From JARIHD01 sp964610985 (GTDB lineage Bacteria > Patescibacteriota > Saccharimonadia > Saccharimonadales > UBA4665), in contig CAZSZJ010000013.1 of the NCBI GenBank assembly GCA_964610985.1, forward strand, positions 1 through 32,898: a DNA stretch of 32,898 nt, written 5' to 3'. Position 1 is the stretch's first letter. The number at the start of each line of letters is the position of its first letter. A program made the position numbers and the translations under genes. The notes beneath the pieces are model-generated. The model had not been told where the DNA came from. It did not search any database and saw nothing but the letters and a program-made list of their open reading frames with translations. Below, in pieces: positions 20,719-28,310 of the stretch.

Positions 20719-22437
20719 TTAAAAGGTCATTTGGTTAGAGGTATTGTGCGAACTCCAGCTACCAAAACCATCGTTCCATACATGGAATTCAATACGTCCG
20801 GTGGCGGTTTGCTGCTTGCCCACCAGAACACCCTGATCGGCGCCCCTACCCCGGAAGTTGCCAAAAACAATGCCAAACTGGTTCATGTTGACCAACGGTT
20901 GATTTGAGACATAGTGACCTTGCCAGGACCATTGCCCCGGGTTCCATACATGGAATTCAATACGTCCGGTGGCGGTGTTGCCAACGCCAACCGCGATCGC
21001 TTCGTCGGCTCCGTCACCGTTCATATCGGCGAACCTGATGTTCATATTCGCAGGATCGATAACTGGGAGATTGGTGATGATATGCGACTGCCATGATTGT
21101 AGGCCGTCGTTCCAAAGATGTAATTCTACCATTCCGCTTGATGTATTACGGTAGCCAATAGCAATTGGTTCGTCCTTGCCGTCACCATTCAGATCGCCAA
21201 AGTCAAAGGCAATACTATTCGGATCGACGACTGGCAAGTTGGATATGCCATGAACAATCCAGCTGCGCATGTCATAGTTCCATACATGGAATTCAACCTT
21301 GCCGCTGCCGGTGTTGCGGAAGCAGACGAGTACTGGTTCGTCCTTGCCGTCACCGCTTAAATCGGCAAACTTAAGGGCGCAGTCGTTTGGTATGATAACT
21401 TTTTGATTAGAGGCGGTGTTTAGTTTCCAGGAGTTAAAGTTGTCTCCCCAGGTGTGCGATTCGATACACTGCGTGTTGGTTCCGGAATAGATGATTAGAT
21501 CGCCGGAATCGACGTTCGGGTATATTTTGCGCATGGCTACGTCGGTAATAACGGGCAGGGCATTGTCGTAGGCGCAGGCCGATGTGACCGGCGAACCGAA
21601 CCAGTCATAATAGAGTCGCCAGAAATTGCGGTTGCCGTAAGCGCTACAGCCGTCACCAGTGCCGTAGAGGTTGTTGAGCGCTGCGGGGTTAGGCTGATAC
21701 GGCGTGTAATTGTAAAGACCTGCCGTGGAACTGCCCATAATATTGACGCCCGTACCACTACAGCCGGCATTTGGATTGTACTGAATATAGTTGGAGCGGC
21801 CAGCACGGTAGCCAAATAGCTGTGGTTTTTGGGCATAAACCTGGAACTGCCTGCCCGCCGAATATACTTGATTGAAGAACCCATAATATTGAGAATCACA
21901 AGCAGCAGTGTCGGGACAACCGTAGCCGGTCGCGGATCGGTATTGAATGGGCCATGGCCAGTCATCGGTTATGAGCGACTGTTCTTTTTGAAGCAATACA
22001 ATTAAGACCATCGGGCTTATAGAACAAACATCAGCGACGTCTTTAATAATCTGTGCGGCCGATTTGTTGCCTCCCCCAAGCCCACGGCAATACTGATCTC
22101 CGGGTTTGTCCGGTGTGTCCTGGCGATAATCCTTTAGGCAGGTGAAGGGCGGACTAACGCCTTTGGACGCAGCATAGTCGCGCCGGGTAACGCTGCCGCG
22201 CATTTGATCGCCGTTTGTGTCGCAGACTGGAACCTTACTATTAAGGAAGTTTTGCACATCCCAGACGCCCATGCGATTGCTGTCAAAAAATATGGGGTCG
22301 TCAATAATGCGAGCGGCGTTAAAATCTGAACCATTTAATGCGCTTGTTGGCACCGGAAAAGCTGCCATAAGACCAACAACGGTGAAGAGGGTCGCTAAGA
22401 GAATGAGGCTAGATTTTTTGATAGTGCTTATGTTCAT
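20719..22437 (-). CDS. Secreted transglycosylase-like protein with C-terminal FG-GAP/VCBS-type repeats
   Basis: A signal peptide is clear, with cleavage near residue 33 after a Thr-Ser-Ala site. Residues about 35-285 are a Cys-containing globular domain. SPMVLIVLLQKEQSLITD puts Glu152 where a lysozyme/transglycosylase acid would lie, and ATGYGCPD followed by YYGFFNQVYSAGRQFQVY matches uncharacterised wall-associated proteins of actinobacteria. Residues about 311-572 are four clear repeats of about 56 residues plus one degenerate copy. Each clear unit has a D-x-x-GDG-x-DE-like calcium-loop motif (worn in the last copy), then a Gly-Asn-Thr-rich strand and VEFHVWN. This suggests a partial beta-propeller for surface binding. 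There is no anchor motif. TATACA ends six bases before the ATG. The membrane-anchored gene upstream ends two bases away, so they may also be cotranscribed. Enzymatic activity is inferred, not proven. Confidence 0.8.
   Translation of the reverse strand: MNISTIKKSSLILLATLFTVVGLMAAFPVPTSALNGSDFNAARIIDDPIFFDSNRMGVWDVQNFLNSKVPVCDTNGDQMRGSVTRRDYAASKGVSPPFTCLKDYRQDTPDKPGDQYCRGLGGGNKSAAQIIKDVADVCSISPMVLIVLLQKEQSLITDDWPWPIQYRSATGYGCPDTAACDSQYYGFFNQVYSAGRQFQVYAQKPQLFGYRAGRSNYIQYNPNAGCSGTGVNIMGSSTAGLYNYTPYQPNPAALNNLYGTGDGCSAYGNRNFWRLYYDWFGSPVTSACAYDNALPVITDVAMRKIYPNVDSGDLIIYSGTNTQCIESHTWGDNFNSWKLNTASNQKVIIPNDCALKFADLSGDGKDEPVLVCFRNTGSGKVEFHVWNYDMRSWIVHGISNLPVVDPNSIAFDFGDLNGDGKDEPIAIGYRNTSSGMVELHLWNDGLQSWQSHIITNLPVIDPANMNIRFADMNGDGADEAIAVGVGNTATGRIEFHVWNPGQWSWQGHYVSNQPLVNMNQFGIVFGNFRGRGADQGVLVGKQQTATGRIEFHVWNDGFGSWSSHNTSNQMTF
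20773..20976. repeat. Two exact 36-base direct repeats inside the FG-GAP region
   Basis: Positions 20773-20808 and 20941-20976 are identical over 36 bases and differ on both sides. The offset is 168 bases, that is 56 codons, one protein repeat unit. A third unit shares the first 20 bases at 21277-21296. Neighbouring repeat units diverge more, so the identity points to recent duplication or gene conversion. Confidence 0.85.
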
Positions 22438-22439
22438 TA

Positions 22440-23012
22440 CTATTGTATAGTAACATTTCTTGATTCAGATGTGCCACTGCCCTGTGATGAATTATATGAA
22501 AGAGTTGCGCTCCACGTGCCACTGGCGGGGAACTGATTGCGCTGTACCAGGATGGGCGTACAGGTGGTGTGGTCGGAATCCTTGAAACCTTGCGACGAGG
22601 CAGTGACTTTGCGTGAATTTTGCGTAAATGTGGCAGTACAGGTGCCGCCATCTTCGAAAATGCCGGTAACGTAGCCGCTGACCTCAACTGATTGACCCTC
22701 TTGACCAGCAAAGGTAATAAATGGCGTCTTTTTATTAGCAGACTCTGGTTGGGGTTGAGGGATTTGTGGCCCTTCTTTTTCCTGCTCCTGGCTTATTTTT
22801 TCCTTGTTTTGCTCGGCTTCTTTTTTATCTTCTACCGTGGGAGGATTTAAGTTAACGTCGTAACCGGTGGAGGTCTTTGTGTATTTTTGAGCGGGTTGTT
22901 TGGAATGCGACTGCCACCACCAAAAGCCACCGGCCAATAGAATGGCTAGTATAACGCTCGCTATGAGGATTGGTTTCTTTCTGGATTTTGGTTTTTTGTA
23001 TCGTCTAACCAT
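22440..23012 (-). CDS. Membrane-anchored protein with charged linker and beta-sandwich-like domain
   Basis: A basic N-terminus (RRYKKPKSRKK) precedes one transmembrane helix at about 15-33, giving an N-in anchor. A Lys/Glu/Gln-rich and Pro-rich linker (about 45-95) then leads to a C-terminal domain of about 95 residues with alternating Val/Thr strands, two Cys residues (GTCTATF and TTCTPIL) and a terminal SESRNVTIQ. This looks like an Ig-like surface domain; I recognise no specific family. The ATG at 23012 is preferred over a GTG two codons upstream, because a TGGACA/TATCAT pair with a 17-base spacer ends seven bases before it. The stop codon is two bases before the ATG of the transglycosylase-like gene, and the two probably act together at the cell surface. 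Confidence 0.75.
   Translation of the reverse strand: MVRRYKKPKSRKKPILIASVILAILLAGGFWWWQSHSKQPAQKYTKTSTGYDVNLNPPTVEDKKEAEQNKEKISQEQEKEGPQIPQPQPESANKKTPFITFAGQEGQSVEVSGYVTGIFEDGGTCTATFTQNSRKVTASSQGFKDSDHTTCTPILVQRNQFPASGTWSATLSYNSSQGSGTSESRNVTIQ
22444..22449 (-). promoter_or_regulatory. Candidate -10 of the transglycosylase-like gene
   Basis: TATACA on the minus strand ends exactly six bases before the ATG, which would place transcription start at or next to the A of the start codon. It lies within the last codons of the upstream gene. Confidence 0.4.
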
Positions 23013-23019
23013 TACCACT

Positions 23020-23048
23020 ATGATAATGCAAATGTTCGTCCCTGTCCA
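23020..23048 (-). promoter_or_regulatory. Promoter of the membrane-anchored beta-sandwich gene
   Basis: TGGACA at 23043-23048 and TATCAT at 23020-23025 (minus strand) have a 17-base spacer. The -10 ends seven bases before the ATG at 23012, and no Shine-Dalgarno sequence is present. Confidence 0.6.
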
Positions 23049-23094
23049 CTTTGTGATTTAGCTGAAAAAAGTATTCAAAGCGGCCCGGAACGGG

Positions 23095-23100
23095 TATACT
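23095..23100 (+). promoter_or_regulatory. Candidate -10 of the second methyltransferase gene
   Basis: TATACT lies 33 bases before the ATG at 23134. Unlike most neighbours, this transcript would have a leader of about 27 bases with a Shine-Dalgarno sequence (GAGGGG at 23118-23123). Confidence 0.5.
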
Positions 23101-23133
23101 CATAAGGAAGTTTAAGTGAGGGGATGACTTTCT

Positions 23134-23850
23134 ATGATGCCGGGTAAAAAGGACAAAAAGAAGAAAATGGACCACAAGGCTATCATGGCCCAGTTGGAGA
23201 AATTAACCAAGCGCATTGCCGATCAGCACGAGGGCGAAGCCCGCGACTACGCGTATCTGCAGCACACCTGGAACAAAGATATTCTGGAGCGTGCAATATC
23301 CTACATTCCTCCCGACACGGAAAAGATTATTGGCATCGGCTCCTTCCAAGGTGCATTGGAGATGTCTTTGTCGCCCTTCGTCGATAAGGTTGTTTGTGTT
23401 GACCACGAATCATTTTTGCCTGACTGGAAGCCCAAGAATGTTGAATTCATGCAGGCCAACATCGACTCCAATGACTGGGAATTGCCCGAAGACCAAGGTA
23501 TGTACGGTGTAAGTTTTTGTATCGAAACGATCGAGCATTTGCTGTGGTCGCCGCTGCCTTTGCTGACATGGATGAAGACTTATTCGCACATTGCGGTTAT
23601 TTCGACACCAGATGATGAAGAATGGCCCAAAATGCAAATCCGTCCTTGGACTCGCTACCAACACTTTAGCCACATTCCCGCTGCGGCACCAGGTGTTCAG
23701 GGCAACCCAATGCCCATGCACCACTGCAAGCAGTACAAACAAGCCGAGTTTATCGAAATGCTCGATTTTGTTGGCTTCCGCGTTTTGGAATTTTTCCGCG
23801 TGGGCGAAGGAAAGCACCAAATGTGTGCCATCGTACAACCTCGGCAATAA
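23134..23850 (+). CDS. Class I SAM-dependent methyltransferase with Lys-rich N-terminus
   Basis: A 238-residue protein. The first 12 residues are mostly Lys, then a helical segment leads to a class I methyltransferase core: KIIGIGSFQGALEMS (motif I) at about 65-78, VVCVDHE at about 86-92, an acidic turn, and SFCIETIEHLLWSPLPLL at about 128-145. HFSHIP and a CKQYKQAEF region follow, and the C-terminal strand pair VLEFFRVGEGKHQMC closes the fold. The substrate is unknown; the surroundings suggest a glycan or lipid-linked sugar, but this is context only. The ATG at 23134 has GAGGGG ten bases upstream; a second ATG follows directly. It is monocistronic, and its terminator lies inside the end of the convergent gene. 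It is unlike the methyltransferase at 17052 in both core and tails. Confidence 0.88.
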   Translation: MMPGKKDKKKKMDHKAIMAQLEKLTKRIADQHEGEARDYAYLQHTWNKDILERAISYIPPDTEKIIGIGSFQGALEMSLSPFVDKVVCVDHESFLPDWKPKNVEFMQANIDSNDWELPEDQGMYGVSFCIETIEHLLWSPLPLLTWMKTYSHIAVISTPDDEEWPKMQIRPWTRYQHFSHIPAAAPGVQGNPMPMHHCKQYKQAEFIEMLDFVGFRVLEFFRVGEGKHQMCAIVQPRQ

Positions 23851-23861
23851 GCTGAGGGCGT

Positions 23862-25589
23862 TTATTTACGTAATCGAGAGAGCCTGGCAGAAAGCGCTTG
23901 CCAGGCTCCTTTTTTGTTGTCGGAACTTATGATGTAAAAGCCAAAGCCACAGCCTGCAATAATGATTAGCATGCCGCTGATTTGCACAATGTCCTGAAGA
24001 TTAAGCCAACCGTCGACGCGGAAATTATAGCTGAATAATGCAAAGAAAATGAACTGGGCGACACTGACGATAAAGGCAGCCCAAAGCCACAGTCTGTTTT
24101 TAAGGGTAAACAAGAACCATACGCCAAGTCCCATCCATAGCACGACCGATGCTTCGGCAAAGTGCAGGGCGCCCATGCCTTTTGGCCAGCCAATAATGAG
24201 CGTACAAAGAACGACCGGAACCAAGGCCATGATTAAAAACGGCAGATTGCGGATTTGCTTAACAAGACCAAGGAAGAACGGAATCATTAAGCCGAAGCCA
24301 GCTGCGCCCGGCAGGTTAAATAAGGTGCCAGCCCAGAGGCGATTGGCCAGCTTTTGTCCGCCTTCGGAAAATAGCAATTGATAGGGGCTGAACAGATATA
24401 AAAGTGATTCCAGTTTGATAGCAATAATACGAAGGGGCGATGTATCGAAAAACTCTTTCATGATCGCATGTCTTTGACTGACCTGAGGAATGTCGTGCAA
24501 CGAGAAAGGGTAGTAAATAAAGGTACTTGGTTTGTGATAAAGGAGCGCCGATGTCGCCAGCCATGGTATGGCCAGCAGAATGTTCGTACCTGCGAAAAAA
24601 GCGATGTCTTTGAGCCGCCGCCAATGCAGCAGCAATAAGACGCTTGACCCTATATAGAGCACTGCAAGGTCGTGTGCCAAATATGCCACGCCGCTAGCGA
24701 CACCCGCCGCCAGCACGAACCGCAATCGTTTTTCATACAAGAGGAGCCATGAGAACACAATAAAGAATGCAACGAGGGATTTGGGCCACGTAAAGAAGCT
24801 GTTAAACAAGAAGTAGGCGCTAGGAATAATGAATAGAAGGGTTGTCTGGGCGGTTCGCCGGTTGAATAGCCGGGTCAACAAATAGAAGGCTGGCAAAACG
24901 AATAGGGAATTCATAATCTGGCCAATGATCTGGAATTTGGCGTAGGTGCTTCTTGGGTCGGTCTGCCCTACTCCCCATGTGTACCCGACAGGCGGCACGT
25001 CACCGAGAAGTGTGAAGAACTGCGCCGTAACACCACCCAATAGAGGAGTGCGCTGGAAAAAGTGCACACCCCATTCATCGATAAAGGAGTCCTTGGCCGG
25101 ATCGGATCGGTTGAGAATAAACTGTGCTTGGCGGTAAGGAACGTAGTTGTCGTTCGCGACCGTGTGGGCGACGTTTAATACTTTAACTGAAAAGGCTTCG
25201 TAGTTATTATGGGCTACTGGTTGGGGATCGGGTATCATGACGCGCGTGCCGGAAAAATGCAACCCGATAAACATACAGGAAAAGAGCGACATTGCCACTA
25301 ATACGAGCAGAGGAAACCGATACTGCGTGAGTTTTCTGTATAGACGCTGTCGGTAAAACGAGTAAAATCCAAAAGCAATTAGTAGCCAGGCCAAGGTATG
25401 TAGCCAATAATGAGGAGCGGCAAAGACGTAGCCGCCGATGCTCATGCCGGCCATAACAATAATACTGACGGCGTATGCGGCACATAGTTCTAGTGCTGGT
25501 TTGCCCTTGAAAAAGCCGCTTTTTCGTACCAGCGCGAAACCGGGCACGAGCAGAATTACATGTACGAACAGAAAGTAAAGTAGCGTCAT
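23862..25589 (-). CDS. Polytopic membrane protein, probable GT-C-type glycosyltransferase
   Basis: A 575-residue protein with roughly twelve to fourteen hydrophobic helices. The first large external loop (about 115-205) contains acidic residues and the stretch DEWGVHFFQRTPLLGG. An acidic pair early in a first loop followed by QRTPL-like residues is what PMT/ArnT/GT39-like enzymes show; these take sugars from polyprenyl phosphate on the outer membrane face. No family is certain, so the call is tentative. TACAAT in an extended -10 context (TGCTACAAT) ends 11 bases before the ATG, with no ribosome-binding site. It lies 45 bases downstream of the GtrA-GT fusion on the same strand, so it may share an operon with it. 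Its last codons contain the terminator of the convergent methyltransferase gene. Confidence 0.72.
   Translation of the reverse strand: MTLLYFLFVHVILLVPGFALVRKSGFFKGKPALELCAAYAVSIIVMAGMSIGGYVFAAPHYWLHTLAWLLIAFGFYSFYRQRLYRKLTQYRFPLLVLVAMSLFSCMFIGLHFSGTRVMIPDPQPVAHNNYEAFSVKVLNVAHTVANDNYVPYRQAQFILNRSDPAKDSFIDEWGVHFFQRTPLLGGVTAQFFTLLGDVPPVGYTWGVGQTDPRSTYAKFQIIGQIMNSLFVLPAFYLLTRLFNRRTAQTTLLFIIPSAYFLFNSFFTWPKSLVAFFIVFSWLLLYEKRLRFVLAAGVASGVAYLAHDLAVLYIGSSVLLLLHWRRLKDIAFFAGTNILLAIPWLATSALLYHKPSTFIYYPFSLHDIPQVSQRHAIMKEFFDTSPLRIIAIKLESLLYLFSPYQLLFSEGGQKLANRLWAGTLFNLPGAAGFGLMIPFFLGLVKQIRNLPFLIMALVPVVLCTLIIGWPKGMGALHFAEASVVLWMGLGVWFLFTLKNRLWLWAAFIVSVAQFIFFALFSYNFRVDGWLNLQDIVQISGMLIIIAGCGFGFYIISSDNKKGAWQALSARLSRLRK
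23880..23915 (+). terminator. Intrinsic terminator of the second methyltransferase gene, inside the convergent coding region
   Basis: GAGCCTGGCA (23880-23889) pairs perfectly with TGCCAGGCTC (23899-23908) over ten base pairs with a 9-base loop. One C and then six T follow. The whole element lies within the last codons of the minus-strand gene that ends at 23862, so those codons are shaped by both roles. Confidence 0.85.
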
Positions 25590-25600
25590 TCTTACAAACT

Positions 25601-25609
25601 ATTGTAGCA
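25601..25609 (-). promoter_or_regulatory. Extended -10 upstream of the polytopic GT-C-like gene
   Basis: TGCTACAAT on the minus strand ends 11 bases before the ATG at 25589. It lies in the 45-base gap after the GtrA-GT fusion gene and could add a second start within the operon. Confidence 0.5.
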
Positions 25610-25634
25610 TGCGGTTATAAGTAAAATATGAAAT

Positions 25635-27251
25635 TTACCCGGCAAAATAACTGCCATCCAAAAAGCCGTAAAGCGATCCCAACATGCCGATCGCAAGGAA
25701 TATAAGAAGTGCATATACAAATATTGGCCGTGCGCGTCGCAACAACCAGATAATTAAGAATGGCAAAATTGGAACCAGTACCAGACAGTAGCGATTAAGG
25801 CTTTCCATGAGACCGGTGCTGAGGGGTAGTAGCACTGTACAAAGCCCGAGCACAAGCGGCCATGCCGTGCGGTAGGCCCGAGCACAAAAGATGCCAATGG
25901 CAAGGACTGCAAAGGGAAGGGTCATGAGCAGCACTTCGTGAGAGTAGTGATAAAAACCATTCCAGTGGCCATAATCAAAAAAGTGCGAGTAGTAACCTTT
26001 TGCAATATTAGTAACAAAAAATCCTTCGTGACCCCTCCCCCATACCGATTCAACCCGATAAAATAAGATGGGATCGCCGAATTTAGCCCAAAGGTATGTC
26101 ATGTAGCCAACCAGACCCAGGCCGCCTATCCCGCTAATAAGCCATTTTTTGATAAGCAATAGATATGAAGTACGCTCTTGCAGGCATTGCTCGAGAGCGA
26201 TGATGGCCATAATAAGACAGGCCACAATACCGGTGATTTTGGACAAAGATGCCAGAATGGCAAAAAAACTTGCGACCCAATAGCGATTGGTAAGCGCAAA
26301 GTAAGTGGCGCCAACGAAGCCCAGAACCAATAACGCATCAGCATAGAACGCTGCCAAAAAGAAAGTGGAGAAATACGTTAGGAAACCAACACCGGTCAGC
26401 AAGGCAACTGTTCGCTGTTGCTTAGGCAGGCCCCAGCGTACCGCGAGCAACTGGCCGAGCTTCATGAGTATATAGATGGCAAAAATGGTGAGGATAAAGT
26501 TCAGTACAAGACCGACATAGAAAATATCAATGGTTGTTATGCGGGACAGCAGCGCGGTAAGCTGCGGGAAGCCCGGGAAGAATGCCACGTTAGCAAGCCG
26601 TTCCGGGTTGTGGTAGCCAAATTGAATAATGTTCAAATACCAGCCGCCATCCCAGTTGTACCAACGGGTAAGATTACCAACAAAGTGGGAATGCGGCCCC
26701 GTGATTTGATTGAATATCTCTAGGATGACGCGCCAGGCGGCTACAAGCCCTATGCTCCAATAAAGTAATGGATCATTGCGCAGTCGCAACCACCATGGAG
26801 TATTTTTTGATTTAATTGATTTCAAGGACGTGGCCGAAGCGGGAGCGGCGGCGTGGTCTTTAAAGATAAAATGCTTGTAAATGGCATAGTTCCAGGCAGA
26901 CATGATAATCAGTGCTGCCGAGCGACTCCATATTAAGTTGTCGGGGGGGAAAAGTTCGACCACGAACACGGTGAATAGCCAGTTCCATATGGTTAGGACG
27001 GCAAAAAGCAACCCTTGCTTGGTGAGGATCTTTAATTCGCGCCGGTAATCCTGAAAAGCGATGAGTTTTTGCAGAACAAATGCCAGGCACAAGCCGAACC
27101 AATAGGCAATAGTTGTAGCGAGCGGCGTGGATAAATCGGCCAAATGAACCAGGGTCAACAAGATGCTTAATTCCAGTGTATATGAAGATCCTCCGACGAG
27201 AAGATATCTGACGACTGTTATTTGCTTAAGGCGTTTGATCAAATGCCTCAT
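25635..27251 (-). CDS. Fusion of a GtrA-like flippase domain and a PIG-V/GT-C-like mannosyltransferase domain
   Basis: Residues about 10-130 are a four-helix GtrA domain: VVRYLLVGGSSYTLELSILL, a Tyr-Trp-containing second helix, LLFAVLTIWNWLFTV, and WNYAIYKHFIFKD closing the domain. GtrA proteins are thought to move polyprenyl-phosphate sugars across the membrane. After a linker (about 130-150), residues about 155-538 form a polytopic enzyme. Its first outer loop has RWYNWDGGWYLNIIQFGY and VAFFPGFPQL, the W-D-(G/S)-x-W-Y-L and F-F-P pattern of PIG-V-like mannosyltransferases. Flipping and transfer would thus be joined in one chain. The ATG directly follows the stop codon of the GtrB-like gene (TAG then ATG), so the two are translationally coupled. 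Domain recognition is good; the sugar is inferred and could be other than mannose. Confidence 0.85.
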   Translation of the reverse strand: MRHLIKRLKQITVVRYLLVGGSSYTLELSILLTLVHLADLSTPLATTIAYWFGLCLAFVLQKLIAFQDYRRELKILTKQGLLFAVLTIWNWLFTVFVVELFPPDNLIWSRSAALIIMSAWNYAIYKHFIFKDHAAAPASATSLKSIKSKNTPWWLRLRNDPLLYWSIGLVAAWRVILEIFNQITGPHSHFVGNLTRWYNWDGGWYLNIIQFGYHNPERLANVAFFPGFPQLTALLSRITTIDIFYVGLVLNFILTIFAIYILMKLGQLLAVRWGLPKQQRTVALLTGVGFLTYFSTFFLAAFYADALLVLGFVGATYFALTNRYWVASFFAILASLSKITGIVACLIMAIIALEQCLQERTSYLLLIKKWLISGIGGLGLVGYMTYLWAKFGDPILFYRVESVWGRGHEGFFVTNIAKGYYSHFFDYGHWNGFYHYSHEVLLMTLPFAVLAIGIFCARAYRTAWPLVLGLCTVLLPLSTGLMESLNRYCLVLVPILPFLIIWLLRRARPIFVYALLIFLAIGMLGSLYGFLDGSYFAG

Positions 27252-28220
27252 CTAATTGTTCCGTTTAGGGTGGTGTTCGTCCAGAGTAGCGGATTCTACG
27301 ATATACAACGGACGGTTTTGTGATTCAATGTAAATACGTCCAATGTAGCCACCTAAAACGCCCAGCATGACGAGTTGAATGCCGCCGATTAGTGAAATGG
27401 CAATGACGATAAAGGCCCATCCAGGAACCAGCGTGTCGGGTTCAACGAGCTTGACCGTCAGCGCGTAAAGGATAAAAAGAAAACTTAAAAGGGAGATACT
27501 ATAACCCACGCGACTAATGAGCTTCAGCGGAGTTGATGAAAAACTCAAAATACCATCCGAAGCGAATTTAATCATTTTGTGAAGGGGGTAACCTGTTTCG
27601 CCTGCATGCCGTTTGTCGCGGTCAAACATTACCGAAGTCTGCCGATAGCCAACATAGCTAACCAGTCCGCGCAGAAAACGGTTATGCTCACGGAAACGAT
27701 GGATGGTATCGATGACCCGGCGGTCCACTAATCGGAAGTCGCCCGTATCGCGTGGAATATTAATATCGGCGAGCTTGCTCATTACCCAATAAAACATATA
27801 AGCGGTAAGGCGTTTAAACAAACCATCCTGACGTGTACGGCGTTGGGCGTACACAACGTCCCAGCCTTCTTCCCATTTGGCGATAAGCTCCAGACTGACA
27901 CTCGGAGGATCTTGCATATCGCTGTCCATGATAATGGCGGCGTCACCATGCGCATAATCCAATCCGGCGGTCACGGCAATTTGATGACCAAAGTTTCGGG
28001 CGAAGTTAATAATATGAACACGGTCATCTTTTTCGTGCAGCGCATGCAGTTTTTTCAGTGAGTCGTCGCGGCTGCCGTCATTAATAAAAATGAATTCGAA
28101 AGAATACTGTTTTACATCTGTCAGATTCTCTTGCATTGTCTGGTACAGTAAGTCGATATTGCCCGATTCATTATAAATCGGGAAGATGTAACTAATTGTT
28201 TTTTTCATAGCCTTTTGCAT
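27252..28220 (-). CDS. GtrB/DPM1-like polyprenyl-phosphate glycosyltransferase
   Basis: A GT2 enzyme of 322 residues that makes a polyprenyl-phosphate sugar on the inner membrane face. The GT-A core shows SYIFPIYNESGNIDLLYQTM, IFINDGSRDDS, the NFARNFGHQIAVTAGLDYA signature of this family, the metal-binding DSDMQDPP, and DTGDFRLVDRRV. Two hydrophobic helices at about 225-290 and a short cytoplasmic tail are as in GtrB, YfdH and ArnC. It is the first gene of a coupled pair with the GtrA-GT fusion. A free-standing GtrA gene starts on the opposite strand 90 bases away. TGATATAAT ends 14 bases before the ATG at 28220. An alternative ATG at 28208 has AAAAGG just upstream, so a start four codons later is possible. 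Confidence 0.93.
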   Translation of the reverse strand: MQKAMKKTISYIFPIYNESGNIDLLYQTMQENLTDVKQYSFEFIFINDGSRDDSLKKLHALHEKDDRVHIINFARNFGHQIAVTAGLDYAHGDAAIIMDSDMQDPPSVSLELIAKWEEGWDVVYAQRRTRQDGLFKRLTAYMFYWVMSKLADINIPRDTGDFRLVDRRVIDTIHRFREHNRFLRGLVSYVGYRQTSVMFDRDKRHAGETGYPLHKMIKFASDGILSFSSTPLKLISRVGYSISLLSFLFILYALTVKLVEPDTLVPGWAFIVIAISLIGGIQLVMLGVLGGYIGRIYIESQNRPLYIVESATLDEHHPKRNN

Positions 28221-28234
28221 TATTTATTGAGGTA

Positions 28235-28243
28235 ATTATATCA
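28235..28243 (-). promoter_or_regulatory. Extended -10 of the gtrB-like operon
   Basis: TGATATAAT on the minus strand ends 14 bases before the ATG at 28220. It is the promoter nearest to the coupled gtrB-like and GtrA-GT fusion genes. Confidence 0.6.
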
Positions 28244-28291
28244 TGGCGCCATCACGAGAATGCCAAACTTTTTGCTTGGTCGAAAAGCCAG

Positions 28292-28297
28292 TATACT
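28292..28297 (+). promoter_or_regulatory. Candidate -10 of the gtrA-like gene
   Basis: TATACT ends 13 bases before the ATG at 28311. No clear -35 is seen. It lies in the 90-base divergent gap shared with the gtrB-like gene. Confidence 0.45.
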
Positions 28298-28310
28298 ATG
28301 AATAAGAGTC

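Noticed and set aside
20719..21400. Regularly spaced repeats that could suggest a CRISPR array
   Set aside because: The repeats are in frame with a period of 56 codons, differ between units, and encode FG-GAP-like protein repeats; there are no unique spacers.
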